A stretch of 64,000 nucleotides of DNA, taken from Desulfosporosinus acididurans. Its GTDB lineage: Bacteria; Bacillota; Desulfitobacteriia; Desulfitobacteriales; Desulfitobacteriaceae. The DNA lies in contig NZ_LDZY01000003.1 in the NCBI RefSeq assembly GCF_001029285.1, positions 186,001 to 250,000 on the forward strand, in the 5' to 3' direction. A model generated the notes under the pieces. The model had not been told where the DNA came from. It ran no database searches and saw only the letters and a program-made list of their open reading frames with translations. Positions within the stretch are counted from its first letter, which is position 1. The number at the start of each line of letters is the position of its first letter. Below, in pieces: positions 29,652 through 38,673 of the stretch. The translations under genes and the position numbers were made by a program.

Positions 29652-30908
29652 CTAATTTAAATTAGCGTATAAGGGATATTCAGCACACAGTGCGCTGACA
29701 ATTCCCCGTGCCTTCGCTAGTTTATCAGGTTCACGGTGAGAGGTCAAGGCGAGGTCAATTGCTTCGGCGATTTGCACCATAGCCTGAGGGTTCATCCCCC
29801 GAGTAGTAACAGCAGGCGTGCCAATACGAATGCCGCTGGTGACAAAAGGACTTTCCGTTTCAAAAGGAATCGTATTTTTATTGACAGTAATACCGACTTC
29901 GTGGAGAATATGTTCGGCTTCTTTACCAGTTAGCCCTTTTGGTTTTACGTCCACAAGCATAAGGTGATTGTCCGTTCCTCCGGAAACAAGTCGGAACCCC
30001 TTTTCTACCAGGCTCTGCGCCAGTGCTTGAGCATTTTCCACGATTCGTTTTTGATACTCTTTAAATTCCGGATGCAGAGCTTCTCCAAAGGCGACTGCTT
30101 TGGCAGCAATAACATGCATCAACGGCCCTCCCTGAATCCCGGGAAAAATGGCCTTGTCAATGGCTTGGGCAAATTCTTCCTTACAGAGTATTAACCCTCC
30201 CCGCGGTCCCCTCAAGGTCTTATGCGTTGTTGAAGTTACAAAGTGAGCATAAGGTACTGGAGATGGATGAAGATCTGCCGCCACTAAACCGGCAAAATGT
30301 GCCATATCAACCATAAATAAAGCTTTTGCTTCATCGGCTATTTCTCGCATTTTAGCAAAATCAATAATTCGCGGATAAGCACTCGCCCCGGCAACGATTA
30401 ATTTTGGCTTATGCTCAAGGGCCAATTTGCGTACCATTTCATAATCAATACGTTCCGTTTCCTTATCGACTCCATAAGAAACAAAGTTAAAATAAGTTCC
30501 GGAAATATTCACTTGACTGCCGTGCGTTAAATGTCCTCCATGAGATAAATTCATTCCCAGCACAGTGTCTCCAGGTTTTAACATAGCGAAATATACTGCC
30601 ATATTGGCTTGAGATCCTGAATGTGGCTGAACATTGGCATGTTCGGCCCCAAAAATTTTTTTAATCCGTTCCCGAGCTAAATTTTCTACCACATCGACAT
30701 ATTCGCAGCCTCCATAGTAGCGTTTGCCCGGATAACCTTCGGCATATTTGTTGGTTAAAACTGAACCTTGAGCGGCTAAGACGGCTCTGCTTACAAAGTT
30801 CTCGGAAGCAATAAGTTCAATAGTCTGCCTCTGTCGATTTTCCTCTTGTTCCATTGCTGCAGCGACTTCCGGGTCCTGTGGTTTAACCCATTGATTGATA
30901 TAATCCAT
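29652..30908 (-). CDS. glyA: Serine hydroxymethyltransferase
   Basis: PLP enzyme converting serine and tetrahydrofolate to glycine and methylene-THF. The 418-residue protein has [10 protein letters not shown] at the N terminus and the PLP-lysine motif [17 protein letters not shown] at 30908 follows AGGAGCGAATAAC; the frame extends 61 residues further with no similarity and overlaps ywlG. Located between ywlG and upp. Confidence 0.97.
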   Translation of the reverse strand: MDYINQWVKPQDPEVAAAMEQEENRQRQTIELIASENFVSRAVLAAQGSVLTNKYAEGYPGKRYYGGCEYVDVVENLARERIKKIFGAEHANVQPHSGSQANMAVYFAMLKPGDTVLGMNLSHGGHLTHGSQVNISGTYFNFVSYGVDKETERIDYEMVRKLALEHKPKLIVAGASAYPRIIDFAKMREIADEAKALFMVDMAHFAGLVAADLHPSPVPYAHFVTSTTHKTLRGPRGGLILCKEEFAQAIDKAIFPGIQGGPLMHVIAAKAVAFGEALHPEFKEYQKRIVENAQALAQSLVEKGFRLVSGGTDNHLMLVDVKPKGLTGKEAEHILHEVGITVNKNTIPFETESPFVTSGIRIGTPAVTTRGMNPQAMVQIAEAIDLALTSHREPDKLAKARGIVSALCAEYPLYANLN

Positions 30909-30945
30909 GTTATTCGCTCCTATTCTGTAGTTTGAGTATGAAAGA

Positions 30946-31506
30946 TCATTCGTATCTGGCCCTTGGACCTCCGATAAGGCGCGGGCGAGTTCGGGCGAGG
31001 GTAAGATGAGCTTCGCCCAATTCTTTAACGTGAAGCCGGACAGGAATAACGACCGGGCGCAGGTGCATGCCGATGAAAGTATCTCCAACATCTATCCCGG
31101 CATGACCTTGGATGGTCTCAACCATGACCGGTGACATAAAGGAATCCCAAGCTTTAACAGTCATAGCACCTCCGGCATGGAGCGCAGGAAGTACCGTAAC
31201 GATCTCTAAGCCATAATGTTCTGCGCAATCCTCTTCGACAACTAAAGCACGGTTAATGTGTTCGCATCCCTGAACTGCTAAATAAATTCCTTTTTGGCGA
31301 ACTCGATTTAACAAGGGCGGCAATAATATCTCAGCAACCTCTAAACTGCTTCCTTGCCCTATTCGATGTCCAACGACCTCACTGGTGCTGCATCCTAGAA
31401 CAAGAATCTGCTGAGAACGCAGTGTCACTTGCTGAAAGAAGCCGTCAAGAATTCCTTCCCACTCTTGCTTTAATTCTTGAAGTTTTTGCGAAGCATCGTT
31501 TTCCAC
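30946..31506 (-). CDS. ywlG: UPF0340/YwlG-family protein
   Basis: A protein of about 186 residues belonging to the TIGR01440/YwlG family of unknown function. Motifs include [15 protein letters not shown] near the N terminus, [12 protein letters not shown] and the conserved C-terminal GGPRARYE. No catalytic role is established. Start GTG 31506 lies ten bases after AAGGAGG; TTG 31512 is also possible. In B. subtilis it lies between glyA and ywlF (rpiB), exactly as here, so the functional link is to that nucleotide/one-carbon cluster. Confidence 0.9.
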   Translation of the reverse strand: MENDASQKLQELKQEWEGILDGFFQQVTLRSQQILVLGCSTSEVVGHRIGQGSSLEVAEILLPPLLNRVRQKGIYLAVQGCEHINRALVVEEDCAEHYGLEIVTVLPALHAGGAMTVKAWDSFMSPVMVETIQGHAGIDVGDTFIGMHLRPVVIPVRLHVKELGEAHLTLARTRPRLIGGPRARYE

Positions 31507-31535
31507 GTACAAGGCTCCTCCTTCCACGGACTTAA

Positions 31536-31665
31536 GTGAACTCGCTTACGCTAAAGCCGAACATCGGTGCTTCAGATACAATAATGTCCAGTGGACATTA
31601 TTGCCGAGGCAACGAAGGACCCACCCCCACTTATAGAAGTGGAGGCCTTAAAAACCGGATCAAAC
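31536..31665 (+). mobile_element. Miniature two-hairpin element, copy C
   Basis: The longest copy, filling the gap between rpiB and ywlG. It begins GTGAACTCG, contains a perfect 12-base inverted repeat (CAATAATGTCCA, 31579-31590 and 31592-31603) not present in the other copies, then the second hairpin CCACTTATAGAAGTGG (31629-31642) and an end GGATCAAAC. The TCAA end forms the rpiB stop codon (TGA on the minus strand, 31660-31662). Confidence 0.6.
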
Positions 31666-32109
31666 CTTCTTGCCAAGTTCAAAGTCGGTAATCAAATTTA
31701 TGCGTCGTTCATGTCTCCCTCCTGAAAATTCAGTTTTCAGAAAGATATCAACGATGTCTAGCGCCAGTCCAACACCTACAACTCTTCCGCCTAATGCTAA
31801 AACATTGGCATTATTATGTTCTCGAGCCATCCTTGCCGAAAAGGTCTCCGTGCAAACGGCAGAGCGAATTCCCGGAAGTTTATTAGCGGCTATAGATATT
31901 CCCTGTCCCGTTCCACATACCGCAATTCCCAAATCAGCTTCACCCTTTAGGATGGCATTACCCACTGCAAATCCATACATGGGATAATCTACTGAATCTG
32001 TCGAGTAAGTTCCTACGTCGAGAACCTCATATCCTTGTGACTCTAGGTGACCGCGAATGGCCTCCTTGAGTTCGTATCCTCCATGGTCTGCTCCAAGAAC
32101 AACTCTCAC
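31660..32109 (-). CDS. rpiB: Ribose 5-phosphate isomerase B
   Basis: Interconverts ribose 5-phosphate and ribulose 5-phosphate. The 149-residue RpiB-type protein has ADHGGYELK, the active-site Cys in CGTGQGISIAANK and the conserved EHNNANVLALGGR. ATG at 32109 with AAGTG upstream. It belongs to the cluster ywlE-rpiB-ywlG-glyA-upp. The last codon and stop lie within the end of element C, so the C terminus may have been altered by that insertion. Confidence 0.95.
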   Translation of the reverse strand: MRVVLGADHGGYELKEAIRGHLESQGYEVLDVGTYSTDSVDYPMYGFAVGNAILKGEADLGIAVCGTGQGISIAANKLPGIRSAVCTETFSARMAREHNNANVLALGGRVVGVGLALDIVDIFLKTEFSGGRHERRINLITDFELGKKV

Positions 32110-32192
32110 TTTAATTCCTCCATTTCTATGTATTCATTCAGTTCTACAAATACTTACAAAATCCCTGCAAACTATGAAAACTTGGCAATCCC

Positions 32193-32217
32193 AAAAAAAA
32201 TAGCGACAACGTCGCTA
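32193..32217 (-). terminator. Terminator after ywlE
   Basis: Seven-pair stem TAGCGAC/GTCGCTA with a three-base loop (32201-32207, 32211-32217) followed by eight T residues on the minus strand. Confidence 0.85.
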
Positions 32218-32254
32218 GTGTAATCATCTTCATTTCATCTTATGCCTTGCTCTG

Positions 32255-32707
32255 TCATTTCTCGATATCCTCTGCAAGGCGTTCTTTAAGAGAGGGTAGC
32301 AGCTCCTCAATTTCTAAAGCTGTCCGACGATATTCATCAACTGAACCCATCCAAGGATCGCGAATATCTCGTCCCCGCTCTCCCCATCCGCCTAAACAGC
32401 GAATTTTAGAAGCGAATTCAGGAAAACGATATTTGAGACGTTCTTCCTGAGCTTGGGTCATTGGAATAATCCAATCTGCCTCACTCATTAGTTCTGCGCT
32501 GATTTTCCTTGCCCGGTGATCGGAAAGATCCAGTTTCTTTTCTTTAAGAACTTCTAAAGCCTGAAGGCTTGCCTTCTCACCTTCCCAAGCTTCTATTCCT
32601 GCCGAAGCGACTTGAACCTCTTTGCCCAAAATCTGCCGGGCCAGCCTTTCTGCCATCGGACTTCGGCAAGTATTACCCGTGCATACAAACAGCAGTTTTA
32701 ACGCCAT
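32255..32707 (-). CDS. ywlE: Low-molecular-weight phosphatase, YwlE type
   Basis: A 150-residue protein with the active loop CTGNTCRS at residues 9-16 and the general-acid Asp in DPWMGS. In B. subtilis YwlE the Thr at the third-from-last loop position (T11; here T13) makes the enzyme specific for phosphoarginine, while tyrosine phosphatases have Ile or Leu there. This supports an arginine phosphatase over a tyrosine phosphatase. The B. subtilis neighbours (ywlC, ywlD/mntP, rpiB, ywlG) are the same. The cognate kinase McsB is not in this window. Confidence 0.9.
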   Translation of the reverse strand: MALKLLFVCTGNTCRSPMAERLARQILGKEVQVASAGIEAWEGEKASLQALEVLKEKKLDLSDHRARKISAELMSEADWIIPMTQAQEERLKYRFPEFASKIRCLGGWGERGRDIRDPWMGSVDEYRRTALEIEELLPSLKERLAEDIEK

Positions 32708-32719
32708 AACGACACCCCA

Positions 32720-33304
32720 TCAGAATAACAATTTTACGCCAATTAAAAGCAAAGCGATGCCACCCAATAATTCCGCCTTATCTCCCAAACGTGTACCGAT
32801 TACGCGTCCTAAAAGCAGGCCCATTCCTGTCATCAATCCCGCAATAAGACCCATTGCTATAACGCTGATCAAGATATTGAAGCCAAATGTCCCTAGCGAA
32901 AAGCCTACGCTCAAAGCATCCAAGCTGACACTAGCTGCCATCACATAAAGGCTCCATCCTTTATAGGAAATGTCTACAAACAGCCTTTTCTGCCGCAAGG
33001 CTTTCTTAGCCTCAGCAAAGGAAAATTGTTCTTTCGTTGGATGGTATACTTTGTAAAATACATGCCCGCCCAAGCCTATCAATATCAAGGCACCAATCCA
33101 ACTTGCAAATTGTCCTAAAATAGCTCCTAAAGCCTGACCTAAGACCATTCCACCCAAAGGCATCAGCACATGGAAAGCAGCTACTACAACGATAAATTTC
33201 AACATTAAGGCTTTCCTAATTCCGGACAAGCCGATCGCCAGTGATAAGGAGAATGCATCAGTGCCTAAGGCAATTGCTACGGCAATAACCCACGCTAAAT
33301 TCAA
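32720..33304 (-). CDS. mntP: Manganese efflux pump MntP
   Basis: A 194-residue integral membrane protein with about six hydrophobic segments and internal duplication, including the conserved acidic motifs GTDAFSLSLAIG and VSLDALSVGFSLG. MntP exports Mn(II); in B. subtilis it is ywlD, between ywlC and ywlE as here. In many bacteria it is controlled by a yybP-ykoY riboswitch, but the gap to ywlC is only 66 bases and no such leader is seen. Confidence 0.9.
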   Translation of the reverse strand: MNLAWVIAVAIALGTDAFSLSLAIGLSGIRKALMLKFIVVVAAFHVLMPLGGMVLGQALGAILGQFASWIGALILIGLGGHVFYKVYHPTKEQFSFAEAKKALRQKRLFVDISYKGWSLYVMAASVSLDALSVGFSLGTFGFNILISVIAMGLIAGLMTGMGLLLGRVIGTRLGDKAELLGGIALLLIGVKLLF

Positions 33305-33370
33305 TACCCTTCCCTCCGTTCTCCCTATGTATATGCTAAGGGAAGGGCCTCTTAGACGCGAGGTTAAAAC

Positions 33371-34417
33371 CTATATAAATTCTACCCTTTGCCCGGCTGC
33401 TTTCTGCAAGCGGTTCATAATTGCACTCCCTAAACCAGTCTCTTCTATTCCTTCTGCTAAAATCAAATCCATGCCTCTTTCATCACAAACCCGAAGTCCT
33501 TCAAACAAGCTCGCAGCAATTTCTTCGGGCCGATTTTGGGAGCCCAAGACAAAAAGAAGATCCGGAAGAAGATGGTGCAAAAGCGGGGCGCTTTCAAGGG
33601 TACAAAGAATCCCAACTTTTTTTAACCGCGCATGGCCACGCTGAATTTCCATTCCCATGCGTTGTACAACGCGTTGTGAAGAGCCCACCAATAAAATCAT
33701 TTCACCCTGAGGAGCATAGTGACGATACTTCATTCCCGGCGCTTTAGGAGCTTGATTCTCTTGGGGAACATCAACCTGAACCTCTCCCAGAACTTCTTCC
33801 AATTTTTCCTTAGTGATTCCGCCTGGGCGCAAAATCGTAGGCACATTCCCGCTTAAATCAAGAACCGTCGATTCCAGCCCCACCGGACATGCTCCGGCAT
33901 CAAGAATCAGGGGGATTTTCCCCTTCATATCACGCCAGACATGGCTGCCGTTAGTTGGACTGGGCTTACCCGATTGATTGGCGCTTGGTGCCGCAATAGG
34001 AAGGCCTGTTTCTTCGATTAAACGCAGAGCAACAGGATGGCTCGGCATTCTGAGAGCTATGTTAGGCAATCCGGCTGTGACATTATCTGGTATAAGCGGC
34101 CTCTTTTTAAGTACTAACGTTAATGGCCCAGGCCAAAAATGATGAGCACATAGTTCCGCTTCAGCTGTCCACCCGTCCACATACCTGTCGGCCATGGCCC
34201 GATTACAAACATGAACAATCAGAGGGTTGTCCTGGGGTCTGCCTTTGGCAGCAAAAATTTTAGCGCAAGCAGAAGCACTTAGGGCATTAGCCCCCAAGCC
34301 ATAAACCGTTTCTGTCGGAAATGCCACAAGTTCTCCCGCGCGAAGCCAATTCGCTCCTTCAGATATTAATTCAGGTTCCGGAGATACTCCGTCAATATAT
34401 ACTCGTTTTGTCTGCAC
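33371..34417 (-). CDS. ywlC: L-threonylcarbamoyladenylate synthase, Sua5 type
   Basis: Makes threonylcarbamoyl-AMP from threonine, bicarbonate and ATP, first step of t6A37 tRNA modification. The 348-residue product is the long Sua5 form: YrdC domain (residues about 15-205, with FPTETVYGLGANAL and APSANQSGKPSPT) and a C-terminal Sua5 domain. Start GTG at 34417 with GAGGTG upstream. It is six bases from prmC, in the prfA-prmC-ywlC translation cluster. Confidence 0.95.
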   Translation of the reverse strand: MQTKRVYIDGVSPEPELISEGANWLRAGELVAFPTETVYGLGANALSASACAKIFAAKGRPQDNPLIVHVCNRAMADRYVDGWTAEAELCAHHFWPGPLTLVLKKRPLIPDNVTAGLPNIALRMPSHPVALRLIEETGLPIAAPSANQSGKPSPTNGSHVWRDMKGKIPLILDAGACPVGLESTVLDLSGNVPTILRPGGITKEKLEEVLGEVQVDVPQENQAPKAPGMKYRHYAPQGEMILLVGSSQRVVQRMGMEIQRGHARLKKVGILCTLESAPLLHHLLPDLLFVLGSQNRPEEIAASLFEGLRVCDERGMDLILAEGIEETGLGSAIMNRLQKAAGQRVEFI

Positions 34418-34423
34418 CGATGT

Positions 34424-35266
34424 TCACCTCGCTAAGATCACCCGGTCTCGGCCTGCCAAATCCGGGAACACTTGAGTCGCAAAACCCTTCTTTTGAAAAA
34501 TACCGCAAACGGCTTCTCCTTGATCCCAACCAATTTCCAATAAAATTTTCCCTTCCGGTTTTAAGAGCGTTTTCGCCTCTTCTGCCAGCCGGCGATAAAA
34601 TTTCAGGCCGTCTTGTCCGCCTAAAAAGGCCATGGAAGGTTCACGAAATATCTCAGGAGCACACTGAACGTAGTCTGCCATTGAAACATAGGGAGGATTA
34701 GAGATAATCCAATCCCAACATTCCCCCCTAATGGAAACTGCAAAATCACCCTCCCGCCAGTTCACTGAAACACCTAAATTGCCAGCATTCACTCGAGCCA
34801 CCTCAAGGGCGTCTGAGGAAAGATCAGAGCCCACAATTTCAGCTTTGGGATAATAATAGGCCATGGAGATGGCAAGAACTCCGCTTCCCGTGCAGAGATC
34901 CGCCACCTTTATCCTTGCTCGCCCTTGCTTTTCTTCCTGACGAACTAATTCCAGCCAAGTCTCGACTAACGTCTCACTATCTGAGCGGGGGATAAGCACT
35001 CGCTCATCGACATAAAAAGGAAGTCCCATAAACTCCTGGGATTTTAAAATATATTGAAGAGGCTCATGCTCAGAACGACGGACAATCCAATGCTTGAAAG
35101 CATTTTCTTCTTCATTGCTTAGTTGGCGATCCCGCTCAAAATACAGTTTGTCTCTTGAAACTTTGAGAACTTCAGCCAGCAGCATATCTGCATCAAAGCG
35201 GGCGTTATCAATATTCTTGTCCAGAAGCTGTGCCTCACCCCAGCGCATCCCTTCCAGTACGTTCAA
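34424..35266 (-). CDS. prmC: Release-factor glutamine methyltransferase
   Basis: Methylates the Gln of the GGQ motif in RF1 and RF2, both encoded in this window. The 280-residue protein has an N-terminal helical domain, the SAM motif DLCTGSGVLAISMAYYYP and the catalytic NPPY motif in ISNPPYVSMADY. Start TTG at 35266 with AGGAGG about ten bases upstream. It follows prfA after a 30-base gap. Confidence 0.95.
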   Translation of the reverse strand: MNVLEGMRWGEAQLLDKNIDNARFDADMLLAEVLKVSRDKLYFERDRQLSNEEENAFKHWIVRRSEHEPLQYILKSQEFMGLPFYVDERVLIPRSDSETLVETWLELVRQEEKQGRARIKVADLCTGSGVLAISMAYYYPKAEIVGSDLSSDALEVARVNAGNLGVSVNWREGDFAVSIRGECWDWIISNPPYVSMADYVQCAPEIFREPSMAFLGGQDGLKFYRRLAEEAKTLLKPEGKILLEIGWDQGEAVCGIFQKKGFATQVFPDLAGRDRVILAR

Positions 35267-35296
35267 AGCTAAGTTAACCTCCTGATTCGATGTCTC

Positions 35297-36367
35297 CTAA
35301 GCTATCTCGTTCTTTAAGCGTTCGGCTTGATCCGACGTGATTAAGGCTTGGATGATTTCTTCCATATCTCCCGCCAGAATAGTCTCCAAACGGTGAATGG
35401 TTAGACCTATACGATGATCAGTTACTCGTCCTTGGGGAAAATTATACGTCCGTATACGCTCACTTCGATCTCCTGTGCCAACTTGGTTTCGACGTTCGGA
35501 AGCCTGTTCGCCCATAGCCTCTTCTTGAGCTTTTTCTAAAATACGAGCACGTAAAACGCGCAAAGCCTTTTCCTTGTTTTTAAGTTGAGATTTCTCATCC
35601 TGACAAGTTGCAATTATTCCTGTCGGTAAATGTGTAATTCTTACAGCTGATTGGGTAGTATTTACACATTGACCTCCCGGCCCGCTCGAACAAAAAATAT
35701 CTATTCTCAGATCATTGGGATTAATGGAAACTTCCACTTCCTCTGCTTCAGGCAAAACTGCAACAGTAGCCGTTGAGGTATGAATTCTTCCCCCTGATTC
35801 TGTAGTTGGAATCCGTTGAACCCGATGGACACCACTTTCAAACTTCAGCTTGCTGTAAGCCCCATAACCTTCAACAATGAAAATTACTTCTTTATATCCG
35901 CCAATATCAGTGTAACTGGCACTCAGGACTTCTGTCCTCCAGCCCTGTTCCTCAGCATAACGAGTATACATCTTATAGAGATCCCCCGCAAACAGAGCTG
36001 CTTCTTCGCCGCCGGCTCCTCCCCGAATTTCCATAATGACATTTTTTTCATCATTAGGGTCTTTGGGCAAAAGTAAGATTTTCATAGACTCCTCAAGTTT
36101 CTGAGACCGGCCTTTCAAGTCATCCCGCTCTTGTTCTGCCATCTCCAGCATGTCTGGATCAAGCTTTTCTTGCAGAAGTTTTTCTGTTTCTTCCAGTTGA
36201 TGTGTCACCTCTTGGTATTCTCGGAAAGCCGTAACAAGATTTGTCATGCCTGCTTGAGTTTTAGCATATTTTTGCCATTCTGTCTGATTGGCAATAATCT
36301 CAGGATCGCTTAGAAGCTCTGTAAGCTCATCATATTTACGTTCTATTTCATAAAGTTTCTCTAGCAT
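35297..36367 (-). CDS. prfA: Peptide chain release factor 1
   Basis: RF1 reads UAA and UAG. The 356-residue protein has the PxT anticodon-mimic motif ([10 protein letters not shown]) and catalytic GGQ ([13 protein letters not shown]). ATG at 36367. It begins a prfA-prmC-ywlC series, 18 bases after the DUF1385 gene. The residue after GGQ is Cys where His or Ser is common, a mild variant. Confidence 0.97.
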   Translation of the reverse strand: MLEKLYEIERKYDELTELLSDPEIIANQTEWQKYAKTQAGMTNLVTAFREYQEVTHQLEETEKLLQEKLDPDMLEMAEQERDDLKGRSQKLEESMKILLLPKDPNDEKNVIMEIRGGAGGEEAALFAGDLYKMYTRYAEEQGWRTEVLSASYTDIGGYKEVIFIVEGYGAYSKLKFESGVHRVQRIPTTESGGRIHTSTATVAVLPEAEEVEVSINPNDLRIDIFCSSGPGGQCVNTTQSAVRITHLPTGIIATCQDEKSQLKNKEKALRVLRARILEKAQEEAMGEQASERRNQVGTGDRSERIRTYNFPQGRVTDHRIGLTIHRLETILAGDMEEIIQALITSDQAERLKNEIA

Positions 36368-36385
36368 TATTCACACCCCAAAAAA

Positions 36386-37273
36386 TTAGGTTAGTTCTTG
36401 ACCCGAATCCAAAACACCCTTCAAGGCAGCTAAGGCAACTTCAAGCTGCGAATCATCCGGTTCACGCGTTGTTAATTTCTGCAGTAACAAACCCGGAACA
36501 ATAAGCCAGCGAAACTGTGGTGATTCCAAATGCCGTGCGGAGAATTTGAGGATCTCATAAGCAAGACCGGCTACCAACGGCATCAGTAATACACGAGATA
36601 CAATACGCCACCATAAAGGATGTAAACCGACAAAGGCGAAAACAAAGATGCTCACCACAACTACGATTAACAAAAAACTTGTTCCGCAGCGCGGGTGCAG
36701 TCTGGAAAAAGAACGCGCATTTTCTACAGTTAAGTCTTTTCCTGCTTCATAAGTGAAAATTGCCTTATGCTCAGCGCCATGGTACTGAAAAACCCTCTGA
36801 ACATCCTTAAGCCGGGAAATAATCACAATGTAGATAAAAAATATCGCTAAGCGTATTGCTCCCTCTAGAAGATTTTGCCAGAGAGTCCCTGTCACTTTAC
36901 TTTGAAACAAATGCGCTACACCGGTCGGCAAACCAACAAAAAACAATAAGCCTAAACCAAAAGCCAAGCCGATGGTTAAAGCCAATTCCCAGAAGCCAAG
37001 TTCTTCGCTCTCTTTACCGTCTTCTTCTCCCAGCGAACGATTAGCCGAAAATGTTAAAGCCCGTGTCCCAACGACTAAAGAATCTATCAGTGCCACAAAC
37101 CCACGAATCAAAGGCAATTTAAAAATCAATTTTTTGGCCCAAGGATGGATTTCAATACATGTTACCTCAATCTCACCGTTAGGAAGCCTGACTGCAATAG
37201 CACTTTCCCGTGGGCCGCGCATCATGACTCCTTCTATGACGGCTTGACCGCCATATTGGACTGGTCTATCCAT
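36386..37273 (-). CDS. yqhQ: DUF1385/YqhQ-family membrane protein
   Basis: A 295-residue membrane protein with the family start QYGGQAVIEGVMMRGP, several hydrophobic segments in the central part (about 60-150 and 180-240) and the conserved FQYHGAEHKAIFTYEAG and HPRCGTSFL motifs. Function is not established; the His/Glu/Cys residues look like a metal or catalytic site. It lies between rpmE and prfA, which is common in related clostridia and points to a translation or envelope context. Start ATG 37273 with GAGGAGAG upstream. Confidence 0.9.
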   Translation of the reverse strand: MDRPVQYGGQAVIEGVMMRGPRESAIAVRLPNGEIEVTCIEIHPWAKKLIFKLPLIRGFVALIDSLVVGTRALTFSANRSLGEEDGKESEELGFWELALTIGLAFGLGLLFFVGLPTGVAHLFQSKVTGTLWQNLLEGAIRLAIFFIYIVIISRLKDVQRVFQYHGAEHKAIFTYEAGKDLTVENARSFSRLHPRCGTSFLLIVVVVSIFVFAFVGLHPLWWRIVSRVLLMPLVAGLAYEILKFSARHLESPQFRWLIVPGLLLQKLTTREPDDSQLEVALAALKGVLDSGQELT

Positions 37274-37459
37274 CCACTGCTCTCCTCACGTTTATTTTTC
37301 TTAAGGGCATAATAAATTATGCTTCGTAAAAGCGACACGTGCCACCCTCATGATGCCAAAGTTACAAAGAAAACTTGGCTGGCACCCGAAGACACTGTCT
37401 TCACATGTATTAACTCTTCTTGCAGTATACAACCGAAAGTTATGCTTTCCAGTAGTATA

Positions 37460-37483
37460 AAGAAAACTCGGCTTGTGCCGAGC
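37460..37483 (-). terminator. Terminator of rpmE
   Basis: Stem CTCGGC/GCCGAG with a TTGT loop (37468-37473 and 37478-37483), followed on the minus strand by TTTTCTTT. A second, longer hairpin (AGAGCAGAGC/GCTCTGCTCT, 37495-37504 and 37509-37518) lies just before it, within 55 bases of the rpmE stop. Confidence 0.8.
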
Positions 37484-37546
37484 TTATGCCGCGAAGAGCA
37501 GAGCTTGCGCTCTGCTCTCCCTTCAGCAACGACCGCAGGCCGTTGT

Positions 37547-37744
37547 TTACATCCCATATTTCTTCTTAAAGCGTTCAACCCGTCCGCCAGCATCGACAAA
37601 ACGCTGTACCCCGGTGTAAAAGGGATGGCATTTCGAACAAATTTCCACTTTGATATCTTTTTTAGTACTTGCTGTATGAATAACCTCGCCGCAAGCACAT
37701 GTCACTGTGGTTTGTTCGTATTTCGGGTGAATTTTTTCTTTCAT
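37547..37744 (-). CDS. rpmE: Ribosomal protein L31, zinc-binding form
   Basis: A 65-residue ribosomal protein of the large subunit. All four zinc cysteines are present (C16 and C18 in TCACGE, C36 and C39 in CSKC), so this is the zinc-containing form rather than the zinc-independent paralogue used under zinc starvation. ATG at 37744 follows AGAAGGTG; the longer frame adds 24 unrelated residues. In many Firmicutes rho lies just upstream; here an M23 endopeptidase gene takes that place. Confidence 0.97.
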   Translation of the reverse strand: MKEKIHPKYEQTTVTCACGEVIHTASTKKDIKVEICSKCHPFYTGVQRFVDAGGRVERFKKKYGM

Positions 37745-37920
37745 ATCTTCACCTTCTTTCCCATTTGGATCGAGGCGCTTTTTTGCCGCACCCGTTGATG
37801 ACACGATTCCAGTCAACTCTTACTATTTTAGCATGAAAACTATTCTAAGGTCAAGATCTTTGAAGTCTTATCTTTAATTTCAACTTAATGTTATAAAACA
37901 TGAAGGGAATTAATGGGAAT

Positions 37921-38601
37921 TCAAGGCAGGAATTTTATAGGATTAACAGCTTTGCCATCCATACGAATCTCAAAATGCAGATGAGGCCCCGTTGAGTTTC
38001 CGGTGTTTCCGGAAAAAGATATGGTCTCCCCTTTTTGAACATTATCACCAGTTTTAACTAAGATTTTACTGTTATGTCCATAAAGTGTCTCGACTCCATC
38101 TTCATGCTTCACGATCACAGCCAAGCCGTAAACTCCGTACCAACCTGTCTTAATTACTTCACCCGAACCGGCTGCCTTAATAGGGGTCCCAATGGAGGCA
38201 GCAATATCCAGGCCATGATGAAAATCCCCATCATCGCGGGGGCCATATCCTGAGGTTACCGGTCCATTTGTCGGCCATATATAGGATATGTCCTTTCCCC
38301 TTGAAAGTTTTTTGGCGCTCTTAAAATTATCCTTCAAAGTTACACTCAAGCAGTTTCCTGATGATTTAGCAGGATTCTGCTTCGTAAGTGCCGAAACTGT
38401 CGTCTGATACCTTTCGGCAACATCCTTCATCTCCGCCTTGGATTCCAGACTGAAAACCGAATAACAAACGATATGGTCTGTGGCTGCCTGAGCATTGACA
38501 GGCGAAGCCTCCAGAAAAAAACAACTGAGACCCATGAAGAAAGCGACGCTTCCAGTAACTATGGCAATGCGCCGCTTTCCTTCATCTTGAAAACAATCCA
38601 T
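37921..38601 (-). CDS. Exported M23-family peptidoglycan endopeptidase
   Basis: A 226-residue secreted protein with an N-terminal hydrophobic signal (about residues 13-38, ending near NAQA), a LysM-like stretch (YSVFSLESKAEMKDVAERYQ) and a C-terminal M23 domain. All catalytic and zinc residues are present: HHGLDIA (HxxxD), LYGHNS and HLHFE. It probably cleaves peptide cross-bridges in the cell wall. ATG at 38601. Downstream of glpX on the same strand. Its intact motifs contrast with the degenerate spoIIQ-like gene at 15861. Confidence 0.92.
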   Translation of the reverse strand: MDCFQDEGKRRIAIVTGSVAFFMGLSCFFLEASPVNAQAATDHIVCYSVFSLESKAEMKDVAERYQTTVSALTKQNPAKSSGNCLSVTLKDNFKSAKKLSRGKDISYIWPTNGPVTSGYGPRDDGDFHHGLDIAASIGTPIKAAGSGEVIKTGWYGVYGLAVIVKHEDGVETLYGHNSKILVKTGDNVQKGETISFSGNTGNSTGPHLHFEIRMDGKAVNPIKFLP

Positions 38602-38673
38602 GGAAACGGAACCACCTCGAAGCGCAATTATTTACCAGACACACCGAGGTATCTTACCCATAATTAAGATTAA

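Noticed and set aside
37330-37390. AGGGTGGCAC on the minus strand upstream of the DUF1385 gene, resembling a T-box motif
   Set aside because: No specifier-loop stem, no AGUA bulge and no terminator follow, and the downstream gene is not an amino-acid or synthetase gene. The ten-base match can arise by chance in a window this size.
37319-37798. Long plus-strand frame antisense to rpmE
   Set aside because: It covers rpmE and its terminators on the other strand, has no ribosome-binding site and shows no protein motif.
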